Positions 13,605 through 26,276 of a stretch of 64,000 nt of DNA are shown here, piece after piece (position 1 is the stretch's first letter; each line of letters begins with the position of its first letter). The DNA is from Antitrichia curtipendula (Eukaryota > Streptophyta > Bryopsida > Hypnales > Leucodontaceae), in NCBI GenBank assembly GCA_951230915.1, contig OX579633.1:23594574-23658573 (forward strand). The letters run 5' to 3'. The notes under the pieces are model-generated. The model did not search any database. It had not been told where the DNA came from and saw nothing but the letters and a program-made list of their open reading frames with translations. The translations under genes and the position numbers were made by a program.

Positions 13605-13825
13605 CTTGTAGGAATTGGTGCAAGTTGTAGTGCCATCTGAGGTGCTCTAGGACCGCAAGCTACGAAACTAGAGCTTAGATTGGCTCCACTTGGGCCGGGT
13701 GAGAAGAAAATCCCTATTAAAGTTGTCCATGATGCAAAGGTTGATTTGACTACACTAAAAGTAATTATGTGTGCACTTGGTGTTAGGGGTGATGTTTGCA
13801 ATGTGAATCTAGTCCAGAAGTAGGT
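13605..13825 (+). pseudogene. short unrecognised coding-like remnant
   Basis: A GC-richer patch in AT-rich DNA. The plus frame reads LAPLGPGEKKIPIKVVHDAK and continues in a protein-like way to about 13820, with a stop just upstream in the same frame. There is no start, no splice context and no family I recognise. It may be a fragment of a decayed mobile element or host gene. The minus-strand ORF over it (13601-13801) looks like its shadow. Confidence 0.25.
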
Positions 13826-14219
13826 CTAAATTTGTTCTTAAGACCCTTAGTAACAACACTCTTTAACACCTTGTTTGAGCTTATGATTACTCATTTTTTT
13901 CCGATGATTTTCATATCTTGCAATCTTGTCAATTTCAGAAACAATTTTCTACTTGGTAAGCACTTGGCTTTGACTTCAAAATGTGGTCATTGAACTCCCC
14001 ACCAAGAGGATTCCATAGGTTGCAATGCACCAGGGAAAGCTTCTTAAATTGCAACTTGCAATACCTCACAAAATCATTCTAACCCATAGCTTTATGTCCG
14101 AGATTAAAGAAGTTTGGTCAGAGTAATCAACAAAAAAACGTAGGCACTTTACACAAAACAAAACAAAAGTAGAATGAACTCTCAAACCATTAGTAGTCCT
14201 TTGTAGACAATATTTCACT

Positions 14220-14417
14220 TCAAGGCCCACGGCAGAAGCCGGTTGCGCCATTTGTTTTACGAAAGCAAATGTCCACCCAATCATCTGTGTACAACAGTGA
14301 GAAGGTTGTAATAGCCTCTAATGCAGCAACGCCAAGCTTACCATTCCCATTACCAACTGCAACCTTTGGAGCCCGTGCATCAAAGATGAAATCAAGTCCA
14401 AGATGTTTCCGCCTCAT
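14220..14417 (-). pseudogene. orphan exon-like segment, unrecognised
   Basis: On the minus strand an acceptor-like ttggtgcag (ending at 14418) precedes an open segment. It starts MRRKHLGLDFIFDARAPK, continues KVAVGNGNGKLGVAALEA and includes LLYTDDW before it ends GFCRGP-stop. Composition and the absence of low-complexity sequence suggest real coding ancestry. I do not recognise the family. Neighbouring minus-strand exons could not be joined to it, although 14640-15130 is also GC-richer and might hold more of the same gene. It could be a gene fragment, a pseudogene, or an exon of a gene with long introns. Confidence 0.35.
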
Positions 14418-15889
14418 CTGCACCAAAGTCACCAAACAACCCGGTTACTGAAGCTTGAATGCAAACCAGGTTTTCTTTTGAATTGTAATACTTAGCTACT
14501 TAACCCGTAACGGAGCACAAAAGGCCACTGGTCACTCATGTGACTTTTGCAGAAAATTCAAAAAGTGAATCTAGCTCACTAACCATCCGTGAACAACAAA
14601 GAGACCCTAGACAATTTTTCCCCCTAAATATGTTGGTGCAATCCGATCAAGAAATGATTGAGTATGATTTTTGATGAATTTTTGAAGAACGGAGACTGTG
14701 TAAGTTAACTAGGCAAACCTTCAACACTTCTTGTGATACCGCAATATGATATCGAAAGTATGATGCAAAACCTGCCAACCTAAATTTTTCTTTCTCTAGA
14801 ACTAAGTTACAAGCTTTAGAGCCTACGGCCAGCTTTCCGCACAGATAGTGGGTGCAAAGTGACGGTATCAATGGCTCTGAGTAACTAAGCTAACCCCACT
14901 GCATCAGTGCTTCACCTCCACCAGACTGGCCTCTCACCCAGGACCTCTACACCTCTCACCAGAGTAAGATGGACCAGTGTGGAATTAACAAATGCAAAAA
15001 ACCATGCTCCAGAATTGCAACAACCTTGAGCTTATCAGCTTCATTACCCTACATCGTCTTCAAATCGTCAGTGGCAAACCTGCCAGTCCGTACCTAAAAT
15101 GCTTCTACTCGTGGCTACCATCACTCACCGATATTCTCACACGGGTGAATGCAAGAAACACCTGTACTATTTGTTGCGTTTTACTACAATACTCATGACT
15201 TTTTCTGGAGTACTTTAAAATTAGAAAATTAATTTGAAAAAAATTTGAAAAATATGAACAATGTATACACCTCTAAGATGAAGGTTTTCACCAAAGGAAA
15301 TTGATAGAAAAATTCTCTAAGTAGGAGAACTTAAAAAGCGTCAAACCTCAAGAAAATACATACCTTCATGTTTTAATTCGGAAAAAATAGTAAAAATAAG
15401 TAAATACAAAAAAATAAAAAGTGGCCATTTGCAACAATTCTATGGAGATGGTCATTCACCAGAAAAAACACCAAAATAATATTTTTTATGTCAAAAAATT
15501 CAAGCAGAAAGAAGCTCTTTTTGTAGACTTCCACACCACATAAAAATAACTTTTTTCAAAATCCCTCATCTGGAGAGATGTAAGTCTACTAGAAGACCAT
15601 CTCGTCCAAATTTCATCTCAAAAAGGTACTCCTTAGTACTCAAAACCTCCAAATCTCATTTGTGACATTTAATCACTAATACTGTTTTAATATTAAAATA
15701 TTTTTGAAAATTATGAAAAAATTATGTAAGGTGTATGATAGACATGAGTACCTTCTCTAGAAATCTTGAGTCATTTCGAGCAAAAATGCAAATGTTATGG
15801 CCAAAAAACAGATCAGCACTTAGTTTATGACAAGAAATAGTACAAGTGTTTCTTGCATTCACCCACACTCACCACCAAACTAAAATCCC

Positions 15890-17260
15890 CCTACAGGTCG
15901 TGATCCTGATAATATTACAACAGTCTTGCACTCAAGAGCTCCCATGAGAATCGCTCTGGCTCATAGTCGTGCCGCGGTTACATTTCCTCGAGCCAGTCCC
16001 GAATTCGGACTACAAATTCGATCAACACTCCGACGCTGCTGGTACGTCCCGAAATATCGATCTCCTGATAAACAGCAAATATATCAGTGAACCTCGGTAC
16101 GTTCAAATGAAGTCGCAGTGACACTCGTGTATTAGCTTAACTGCCGTACGTTAAGCTCTCATGTCCGTCCTTTTCCCCTGAGGAGGACCATTGCCTGCTT
16201 ATACAATGTTATGTGATGCAGTCCTTTGATAGCAGTGTGTTTCTTACTCACAGCAGCATGAAACTTTCAAATGCCCATGTTCTCAACCTTAGCTTAGCTT
16301 GGTCCCTTCCCTTGGGACCGACAACAAATTCCAGCTAGATGCCTGACATGAAGTCTGTCGGCATCATTGAAATGTAGCAACATTACGAACGAACTGCTGG
16401 CCATGGGCGGAACGTTCCTTTAAGCCGTTACCAGCTGTCATGATGCTGCCTTTAGGAAGCCGTTCGGCAACTCCGGAGAATGTGACCTCAAGAGCACTGT
16501 GTACTGTATACTCTCTTCTACACTAAATAGTGAAATTAGGTTGCCCCACACTAATTTCTCGACATTGGACACCATTTGACATTGGAAATGCATGCTGAGG
16601 TTTGTTTTAGAGTAGGTCAATCTAGATAGACGGTCACTGCGAAATGTCTGTCAGCAAAACTTCCGCTATTGAGTTTCATCATGTGATAAACATTATCTAG
16701 TTGCTTTAGAAATTCCTTGATGCTGAATAGGATTTCTCTCTAGAGTTGGGAACTATGTTCATTTCGATGGGCATTAGTGGTTTTACAGTGAGCCAGTTGA
16801 GGTTAAATACTCTGATGGTCAGACTTCTTCATTGCCTATTTGTGCATTATATGTGCCTGATTTTATGTACCACCAGTTGCTGTATTATGTGACAAGTTTC
16901 TATGCTCTTGGGTTGGTTGATCAATGTTGCAGGATTATCATAGTGCTGAACATAAGAATTATGGAGTTCAAAGCCGAAATTATTGGTGATCCAAAGCCCT
17001 CCTGAATGCTGGCAGAACGCAGGAAGCAGCTCTTCAGGATTTGGGTCAGCCACCACCGCACCTCCTTCTGTACCCTCTCTCCTGTGACGCAGGCAGCGAA
17101 CAGCGGTTGTGGACCTAGGGCTCCTGGCGGATTGAAGCTTGAGTCCGGTGCGACTGCGAATGGGGCTGGACTGGAACATGGACAGAAAACGAACAATACG
17201 AAGCCAGTCTGCCAGCCAGGGATGATGAGGCCGATTGTGTATGAGTATTTGGTCAATTGT
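15890..17260. other. GC-richer islands downstream of AUG4, unresolved
   Basis: Two patches (about 15930-16200 and 16985-17220) stand out from the AT-rich background. On the minus strand at about 15986-16070 an acceptor (tatcag) leads into EIDISGRTSSVGVLIEFVVR, then a stop. In the plus direction the same bases read RAAVTFPRASPEFGLQIRST. The second patch has an open plus frame (17006-17278) and a partly open minus frame (16921-17256), neither with a domain I recognise. They may be last exons of another gene, a noncoding transcript or remnants. I could not decide on strand or product. Confidence 0.3.
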
Positions 17261-17515
17261 GTCTCATGTTTCTTGTAGCGTAATGCGATTCAATTTCATT
17301 GCACAGATTTTGATTAAATCTCTAATCTCACGATTTCATAGTCTTGCTCATCCTCTTCCTGAGCTGAAAACGTAACTTACCTCCCATACCTCTAACATAC
17401 GCCAAATGCTATTTACATCCGTAATACATCTATGATGTCTAACTGAGTAGGTAAACATGATTCCAATAAGTCTGCACCCTTGGTAACAAAAGTCTCTAAT
17501 GTAAGTTGAGAACCT

Positions 17516-20500
17516 CTAAAGAGCAGGGTGCTCATGCGGGCTATTGAGGTCCATCTCCACTTGCCGAATCGTCCACTGGATACCTTCTAATTTCTGCACC
17601 CATAGCCACGACCGACAGTCATTGAACTCTCACTCTCAAGAGCATCCAAGCACTGCTCTACATCCAAACCAAAGACGAAGTATGCAATAGCTGGTGAGTC
17701 CTTACAGTTACGAGATCATGGTATCGCCTGGCAATTTCGTCGAAGTCCTGGTCTACTCCTTGGTACTCACGGAGTCTTGTTACCTGCAAAAAAACATTCA
17801 ACAAATCCATCTGGTTGAGAAACATGGTGGAGCTCATATGCAAAAATTATCCAGGGAAGCCCAACAAGTGAAGCTTATAGCGAAAGAGCTGTTGGGAGGT
17901 TCCTGATCTTATATGGTCACTATTATAACTAGTTCAAATCGAGAAGAGTCGAAGCTCACTGCTTTATTGTAAGCTGCAGTTGCCTCCTCGTTTGCCTCCA
18001 CCAGATGTTGCCTGTGAAATGTCAGAAATTGGGTAATCCTCAAGTCAAGTCAAACCCAACAAGTAGCTGCTAAAATCAACTGGGAACCAATAATGATGCA
18101 ATCTTGTGAAACCGGAAGTCTGGAAGGGAGTGTATTGAAACATCGTCCATTGGCGTAAGATTAAGCTATATTGACGTCTATTGGCTGCTACATCAATTGC
18201 TTTCAAAAACTGCAACGCACCTGATTTTGTGAAGAGCAGGAATGGATTCTTGTGTGTATGTGTCCCGCAGGAGGAGATGTTCCAACACTCTGCATCATAA
18301 CAGGGAAAATATCAACCAATTGCACTACAGGATCGGGAGGAGGAAACCAATATGCCATATGGTTTCTTCCCTCCAGGCCCAATGCTTTGAAGACCTCGCA
18401 GATGACGACTTCCTAATCCTGGATTCAGGGTGCTTCTTTGAAGACCCTCATGAATCACAAACCCTACAGAGCAGAGCAAGTAGGGTTTAAGATAAGTCCG
18501 GGACGGCTACTAGGCCGCGTAAGCAGTCCTGCTTAGGGTCAAATGAAAACTGAGGTCTACTAGCGGTTATCTCATTAGCCTTAGATTTTAATAAACACAC
18601 GAGGGTCCTCAATACTTAGGATAGGACTTCCCATAACTAATCGAACGTCGATTCTGCTATGGTACTGTCCCGAATGAATATATTTCAGCAAGATGTTAAG
18701 AACTGGAAGAGACGACTTGTCTCACAAGCGGCGAGAACCTAAACCAAATTTTTTGGGTCGCGCACTTTCAGGCTATTGCAAGAGTTGACTCTGGCTGTGA
18801 GTGTACTAAGTGGCACCACACCTCGAAGATCATTGAGACCATCATTGGCAGCAGATTACCTGAGTTTCGTGTTCATGGTTTGACATCGTTTGCACAGCCA
18901 TTGTTTCCGCATTCCATCCTGCCGTGGCAACATTTGAAGTCAGGCCCAGCATAATTACACGGACTCACGCATTATGCCAGAAAGAAAGTGTTAATGCTAC
19001 GGGATGCGCTTACATAATCATGTTGGTGTTGAAGTTTAAACTCCTTAACTAGTCGTAGAAGGACTGCAAGAATCTGCTCCAGCACCTGGAAAAGTAAAAA
19101 GGTCTTGGATAGTTTAGGGATCTTCGGAGAGTGTACTGAAAAGGAGAGAGGTCACAACTGCACACTGACAGAAACATAAAATATAAATATAAAAGTCCAC
19201 AAATGAAAGATACAGCTGACAACGAAACAAGACGTTTTCCCCTACATTGTAGTATTCTGAGAACTTTCGATCTGCTGCATATAGATCCTCAAGTAAGGCT
19301 GCCTCCTCTGCTTCTATGTCTTCAACTGCAAGTTTGACCCTGCCAGTGAAAACATGATGAGTTTAAACAGGCATCCACTTGAAGCTCATCTTTGGAAAAC
19401 GATAATTATACCATCTTCAAGAGGACTCTGCATAAACTGACCCTCCCTCTCACCTTTCGGGGAGGCGTAAACTCGATGAGTGTGGACCTGCGATGTCTGC
19501 ACAACAACGCATCAAAATGTTTCCTTTCAGGCCATAACATCACTAAATACTCTTATACCAAAGGGAATCCCTATAAGAAGACCCAAGTGCGCCAAATGCA
19601 TGATCGGCAACACCTAGTTTCAAAGCAAAATGGACTGCAAATCCAATCCTGTATTTGAGTATCAAATCAATGCCACCAATAAGTAGGTAATGTATAGGAT
19701 ATTTAAAAACAAGAGGGTCCTCAGCCCTCTTACCAACAGCTACTCACCTACTCATGTACTTGGTTGGACATATTCGTAAGTAGTGTAAGCATGACTTGGC
19801 TAAATGTATCTGGACATTAATCTTTAAATGAAAATGGGGTTGTCTAGTGTCATTTATAGTGATCTACAACTCACACTTCGAATTTGATAAAGAAATTCAT
19901 GCATATTGTCAAATTTTATTTATCTCAAAACAAATTTGGCTCATTTACCCAAAGATCTCTCCACAATCTATATACATCTCCCAAAAATCACACTCCTACA
20001 TCTGTTAAAATGCAGAATAAGATGCAAATGTTATTATCCTCTACCTTACAACCACTCGATCAGCATGAAAATTTATTAATCCCTGATCAAATATATGAGA
20101 CACTCACCAGTTTCGTCAATCTCAAAAGCAGATACCAGTCTGTCGCACTTGGCTTTCAAACGGGCCTCTATTTCAGGCATAAGTGTAATCTGGTACCCAG
20201 TGCTGTCCTGTGAAGAGAAGACCCCGGGTAAGCCTTACGAAACTAATAGAAGCAAAGACAGACGCCACCTGACGAAATCATTGAAAAAAAAGAAGTCAGG
20301 ACGAAGTCTGGAACGCACGTCTGCGAAAGGTGCACGTAAGAGATGCGTTTGCCGCAACCATGCAGGTGTGATTCCTAGAAAACGATTCACGACCCCTCCG
20401 ACTCCAGGCTCCACTGTCTCCGCCTGCGCACCCCCTCCAGACACAATGGTGGCACTCGCAGTGCTCGCCGAGGTGGTATGCACGGTCGTCGTGGTGCTCA

Positions 20501-21430
20501 GGCTCACACTCGTGGTGGTGCTATCGAATGAGCTTCTCGACACATTGCCCCATTCTTGGTTGTCATCGTCTGGGAGATCTCCATCCTTCGATGGCAATGG
20601 CAGTCGTAGCCGCTGCGACGCTTCTGCCACAACCAACCGCTGTTCCAGTGCATCATACACCTGAAATGGCAAAAACGGATTAATCTCTCAGCGTCGACCG
20701 CAATCACATGAGAGACCTAATTTTTCGAAGGGGGTGATCCACACTGGTAAGAAAATGCCTCGTTGAGGACACTGAGGGAGGCTACCACCTAAACATCAAA
20801 CGTCTCTAATCTTACGAACATTTTCACTACGATATCGTTTGAATGGATGGCATGTGTGCAGTATAATGCTTAATGTCATTTCAGAGAGTGTACCTGGGGT
20901 GACGATCGAAGTCCGAGCTGATCAAAAACGGTGTTCAAGTCGCGAATGCCGCCTACATTGGCAACAGACACTGCATGCTGGTACTCTTCCACAAGAGCCA
21001 CAGCCTCACCATAAACAGCCTACAAAATTCAAATCAACAAACACACAAACCATGTCATCTTGCCCTAATCCCACCATAGTTGAAATCTTTCCCACATTGT
21101 CTGAATTCGGGAAAACGTGAAATGAAACAGAACTACAAGTACCAGAGCCTCCAAGTACCGCAAGCGCTCGCGCGCCATCTCCTCTCGAGCCTGCGAAATC
21201 ACGCCAACGACATGAGTGTCGAGTCGAGTAGAGTCGGACAACAAGCGTCGAATTCCCACCGAATGTCAAGCCAAGGCCAAGGAACCCACCTGGAGAAGGT
21301 CGAGGTACGCGGGCTTGGAGACGAGTGAGGCGTCGGGAGCAAGGCAGTGGCGCTCCAGCTGGTCCAAGAGCGCAGGCACGCCTTGGCCCAGCGCCATCGC
21401 CGGAGCTGGCAGCAGCATGGCCTTCACCAT
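17516..21430 (-). CDS. AUG4: AUGMIN subunit 4 (HAUS4-type)
   Basis: Thirteen exons join in frame with GT-AG borders, from high to low coordinates: 21430-21290, 21190-21143, 21019-20894, 20660-20319, 20207-20108, 19496-19454, 19339-19246, 19085-19014, 18918-18860, 18289-18221, 18011-17960, 17783-17706 and 17593-17516. The product is 433 residues, close to the family's usual length. Plant AUG4 hallmarks run in order: LLDQLERHCLAPDASLV, AREEMARERLRYLEAL, GGIRDLNTVFDQLGLRSSPQ, NRFLGITPAWL, EYYNVLEQIL, WLCKRCQTMNTKLR, VTRLREYQGVD and QWTIRQVEMDL. Augmin docks gamma-tubulin complexes on existing microtubules and so drives branching nucleation in the spindle and phragmoplast. The protein is largely helical. 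The Ser/Thr-rich stretch in exon 4 is a likely disordered linker. The start at 21430 (MVKAM) matches the family's MVK start; an in-frame ATG at 21454 also exists. The end of exon 4 (GAC|gtgcgt) is the least certain junction. Confidence 0.93.
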
Positions 21431-21680
21431 CGCAGCAGATGGAGCCACACACAACTAAACTAATTTTTTCTTCAAGACCTTTGGCAGCGCACACGACGAG
21501 TGTCCACCGATTGTTCTCACACGCAACAGCAAACCTCGATCATCGCCATCGCCATCCCCGTCGCCGCAGCAAAACAGGTGGCTTCTTCACATCGTCACTT
21601 CTTGAGCTCGGGCATGGCCAGGCAATGCGAGCAAGTCTTCGCAGGCATTGTGGAGAACCTGTCGCGTCATACGACCCCCC
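21431..21680 (-). promoter_or_regulatory. GC-rich leader and promoter zone of AUG4
   Basis: The 250 bases upstream of the AUG4 start stay GC-rich and then drop abruptly into AT-rich DNA near 21680. Overlapping open frames on both strands reflect composition rather than coding. This is the likely 5' UTR and core promoter. No TATA box or initiator was identified with confidence. Confidence 0.4.
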
Positions 21681-22337
21681 AAAAATTTATTTCAAATTTC
21701 AATTTACTAGAAACTATAATTTTTTTATGAAGTTTTCGTTTTGAAAATAGTCTGTAGCCTTGTCTTGAAAATGTATAATTTCTAAGATCTTCACCAATGG
21801 AAGCTCAATTTGAGTAAATTTTCATTATCGTGAGGATGTAACTTGTGTGAATAATGTGAAGGGCTTCTTTCTTTCACGCGGATTGAGCAATTATTGAGCA
21901 ATTAAAACAATTAATATCTTCATTTTATTTTCATTCAAACTACATAAGAAGAAGAAAAGTAAAGAACTCCAACCTATTTCTAAGGTTGGCAAAATTTAAG
22001 AATTTTTTCACCTTGGGTCCCACCTCAAGGCCCAAGGCCCAAGGCTAACTAGGTTTTTAATATTGTTTATAAAGAAAATAAATTTTGGAGGAATGCTTTA
22101 AAAGTACAATGAGGTGATATTATTTTTCCTTAGATATTCATTTGGAATTCATAAGATCTATATTGCGTATACTTTTTGGCAATTAGAATGTAGTCATAAA
22201 AATATGTTTTGAATAGGTGGAATGCAATTGTGATTTAACTCAATTCAATTAGAGACAAGTAATAATGGTTGGTTATTTTCAAGTTTAGATTTACGGAATA
22301 AAAAAATAAAAAATTTAAAAAAAATTTAAAAAAAATA

Positions 22338-22358
22338 AATATATATATATATATATAT
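22338..22358. repeat. (AT)n microsatellite
   Basis: About 21 bases of alternating AT within a longer A-rich tract. Confidence 0.8.
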
Positions 22359-22708
22359 GGAGCATGTGATGGCTATATTATTAATGTTGACTAGTGTGTG
22401 GTTAATCACTACTTGTGGTAGTTTAAATTTGTCATGTTGGATTTTGAAAGATGTAATATAGATGGCACATGTAGCATGGGTAGTGATGATTAGTAATAGT
22501 TGTCTGCTCCAACCATGGTTTTGTATATCTTATATCAATGGTTGATATTTCCTAATTTCTAATTTTTTTAGGTTGCCTAATTGTTTTTTGCACTTTAATT
22601 AAATAATTGGCAAAAAATTGTCCAAGGTGCTAGGAAGCTACAATACTGGCTTTGGGTTGGTCTCTAGATGGATAATTTAGAGGGAGATTTTGGTACTATA
22701 GAGTGCAT

Positions 22709-23624
22709 TTAATCCTTGAAGGACCAAGGCATTTCTTCCATCAAAAGACACTCAAAATTGCCATGTCTATTGCAAAGAAAAAAAAACTTTAGAAATTGTT
22801 ATTTTTTGCATATCTAACTGTAGGATCTTTACTAGACTAGTATAAGAATGTGTGGAAGAAATTTTAGAAACTTTGACCCCATAGATTACAAGATATTTGC
22901 ATTTAAAGTGAAGAAAAAAAAATTTGCACTTTGTTCATCTAGATTTTTTGGCTTTGAATCTTCTTAACTTAAATTTTTTGCACTAAAGATGATGTTTTCT
23001 TAATATTTTATGTTGAATAGTTGAGTTGAGAATTTAGGAAAAAAATATTAGGAAAAAAATAATTAGTTTTCACTCATAAAAAACTGTTAAGTAAAAGTAG
23101 GTTCAAAATTGAAGGGAACACTATATTGTTAATAACTTTAAGATAGAATTGAAACACAATAATTCCAAATGGTTACATTGTTTAAACATGCAAACTAAAT
23201 CCTATCTAATAATTTTTTTTGAAAAATTATAAAAATTGCATTCAAAATTGAATTCAATTAGTTATATTTTCAAGAAGATGTTTAGATTGCCCAAAAAACT
23301 AAGATTGTCCATAACTTTCTCATCACTAGTCCAAATAGAATGAATCGAAACTTCACATGTAGAAAAAAATATAATCTTATAGGAAAAATAGTTTTGAATT
23401 TTTGTGATTTTTTTTTGTTGCCCACCAAACTCCAATTTTGCTTATTTTTCCATAATTTTTGCTTCCGGGCACCAATTGAAATAAAAATTGTATATCCACA
23501 AAGCTCTTGTACAATTGCATATCCTCAAAAAGTTTTAAGAAGTTTCACTAAAAATTGAGGTTATAGGAACCTGCCCAGAGCCAAACTGTCCACCTTAGGA
23601 GACATACGGTCCTTTAGGGGTTAA
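22709..23624. repeat. TTAACCCC-ended repeat B, copy 2
   Basis: A 916 bp relative of 1394-1984 in the same orientation. The left end reads ttaatccttgaaggacc and the right end ggtcctttaggggttaa, which are inverted repeats of each other. Shared blocks include 'tccatcaaaaga...caaaattgccatg', 'agattgcccaaaaaac', 'cataactttctcatca.tagtccaaatagaatga' and 'ccgggcaccaa'. It carries extra internal sequence compared with copy 1 and no transposase ORF. Confidence 0.65.
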
Positions 23625-26010
23625 TCCACATAATATTAATTACCTAAAGTATTTTGGTGGTTTGAAGGCACAATTTTTTTTTTTTAAATTTCAAAACCAA
23701 GGTTTCTTCCAGGCATTTCAGAGTTATAATTTTATCTTTCAAATTCTTTAGAAACAAGTTTGTTAGTCTTATAACTTGAAGGAAAAATGATTGTGAGAAT
23801 ATGAAAAAGTCAATAATAAATAATTGATAATATATCTTGAATTACTTATTTATTTTTGAAGAGAAAGTAATTCAATCTGACAAGAAACATTTAAGAGTTT
23901 TTCACCGCATCCGCAAAAAGAGAAACTAAAGTTGGCTAGTGATGAGTTTATGGGACTCTAAACCTATTTGCCTTTCAAGGAATGATTTCCTAAGTTATTT
24001 ATTGTATTTGAAATGTAGCCCTAAGTGCATCCATCCACCATACATGAAAATCAATCACCATTTTCATGTCATGCCTTACATCCTCATGAGATTTTCAATT
24101 ATGTGGGATAATTAAAGTCTTCAAAGAGAATTCCAACACACATCATCACCACAAAATATGCAATTTTTAATCTTGCAATAACCCAATTGTGTACTTAAGT
24201 GATTAGGTCACTTTCCACACCCAAAAATTCTCTAAACTTTACAATAGGAAGTCCAAACATGGCCCAAATTGATCCCTACACAACAATTCCAGCACACTTT
24301 CTAGCACACTATACATGTAGATTTTTGTATTATACATTGACTTTAGAAATATTTAATTCACACAATGTTTATCCAATTTTTCTCAAGCGACAAACCTCCT
24401 AATATACCAAAATTGCATTTAAATTCACAATTAACCTCTAAAGGACCAAGCGGAGCCTACTTTGGACTTTTTGAAAACTTGGGCAAGCTCCATTGACTTC
24501 ATAATTTGGATTTTTTGCATGAGTTTCTTAAGATAGATGCTAGTCATTATAATCTACATGTAAAGCTTTGTTTTATGTCATTCCAATAAATATTGCAAAA
24601 ATTAGAAGTTTTTTTTAAACTTCAGTGTCAAACAAGCAACAAAAAAAAAATTCTAAGAAACTATTAATTATTTTTTAGAGATTGTATAGATTGATACCTA
24701 CTCAAAAACATTTGACCCATCAAATTTCAAATAATGAGGTAAAAGTTACAAGGAATTTTATTTTACGAGCAATGAAGGTAGAAAAAAATATGAAGTCATC
24801 TTTTATTCTCAATTTTAAAATTTTAAAAAGAAGAAGAAAAGAAAAGATACTCATTGTTTATAAGAACAGTCTTGCCATTAGAATTTATAATTTTCAAACT
24901 CCTCCAAAAGTTATTAGCATATTAATTTTATCTTTCATTCAATAATACCTACTTTTTATAATTTAAAATAAAAATGAACATGAAAATTTTCTGGTTAAAT
25001 TTTTTATATATTGACCAAAATGCATAAATTAACCAAAATAAATTTAACCTATTTTCCAATTTATTGACTAAAATGCATAAGTTATAGGACATATGTATGT
25101 GTTTTTTTAAATATTGAAAGACAAAAGTTCACCTTTTGGAAGGGCTAGAAAAGCTTGCATTTTGAAATTTAGGCTCATTGATCTTGCAATCAATGGAGAT
25201 ATTTAATCTAAAATTTTGAGATAATGTACTTGAAAAAATTAACCGAAGGATCCTAAGGTTTCATTTATTAAAGAATAAATATTGATAAAGATTTTGACTT
25301 TGTTTTGGAAAAGAGTATTTTGAAGCAGCTCTCATTCTTTGAACATGAAAGAATTTTAGGGGTTTAGGTCATCAAAATAAGTGAATTTGAGCCTCTAAAC
25401 ATAATTCCAACAAACTCAAACCACACAAGAACAACTAACACAAGTCCAATCAACACTCTAATTCACTATGGATCTATGAATTTATGCAATTTCGTTCACT
25501 AGGCATTTTTTTCCATTTAGGTGGGACAAACAATTGCAAATTTCTAATCCCACACAATCATGCACTACATACCATTCATAGTCTACTTGAATAATCATAC
25601 ATCCCCTAAGTCAATACCATGACTTATGGTTTCCAAGTGATTGGAAAGTACGAATCATTTTTGCATTGGTTTTGAGTAATTAAATCACTTTTTAAGTAAC
25701 CATAGCCAAGTCAAAGCATTACAAGAAAATGGCCATATATGCAACTACAAAATAATGACTTCAAGTAAAATATTGTAATCTCTATATTGTATTCCTATAA
25801 ACATCCACATCCATCACACATGAGAACTAATGCACTCTAAATGGACCAATTTAAAAGATGCATATAAACCATTGCACTGTGAATGGACCAATTTAAGTTT
25901 TAGCAACATCATAGTTCTTAACAATTGTGTGCGTTCTTTAGTTTTACAATTCCAAAAGAGGAAAGAGGTAAATACCAACCATTGCTACCATTGTAGCATT
26001 AAAACGGTTT

Positions 26011-26276
26011 ATTAGATGATTTTCAGCCCCCGGGGAGGGCTGTGAGTTCCCTGAGGTTCCCAGCCCCTGGAGCTGCGTTGCCGTAGCTGTCTGATGTGGC
26101 ATAGAGACTGCCATGTCATATAAATTTATTTATTTTTTCAAAAAATAAAATATTTTTTTTTCATGTTTTTTTTTCAAAAAAATTAAATTTTGATAGCAAC
26201 GTTGTTTAACTGCCGAGGGAATAATGCTGAGAACAGGCTTGAAACGGCCCTCCTTGCCCCCCAAATCTCATCTAAT
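26011..26276. mobile_element. MITE candidate with GC-rich termini
   Basis: A 266 bp GC-contrasting block. It begins attagatgattttcagcccc, and its end, read in reverse complement, begins attagatgagatttgggg. Both sides then reach ggagggc-type sequence (gggagggc and the complement of gccctcc). These form imperfect terminal inverted repeats of roughly 28 bases. A ggtt lies on both flanks but is too short to count as a target-site duplication. No ORF is present. The interior carries an AT-rich stretch between GC-rich arms. Confidence 0.45.

Noticed and set aside
17006..17278. Plus ORF as a real 90-residue gene
   Set aside because: Open, but with no conserved motif. The opposite strand is also open over the same GC-rich patch, so coding status is not supported.
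20235..20318. Continuation of the AUG4 exon 4 frame past 20319
   Set aside because: The open frame runs on into Arg/Phe-rich sequence unlike AUG4. Splicing at gac|gtgcgt restores alignment with the next conserved exon in phase.
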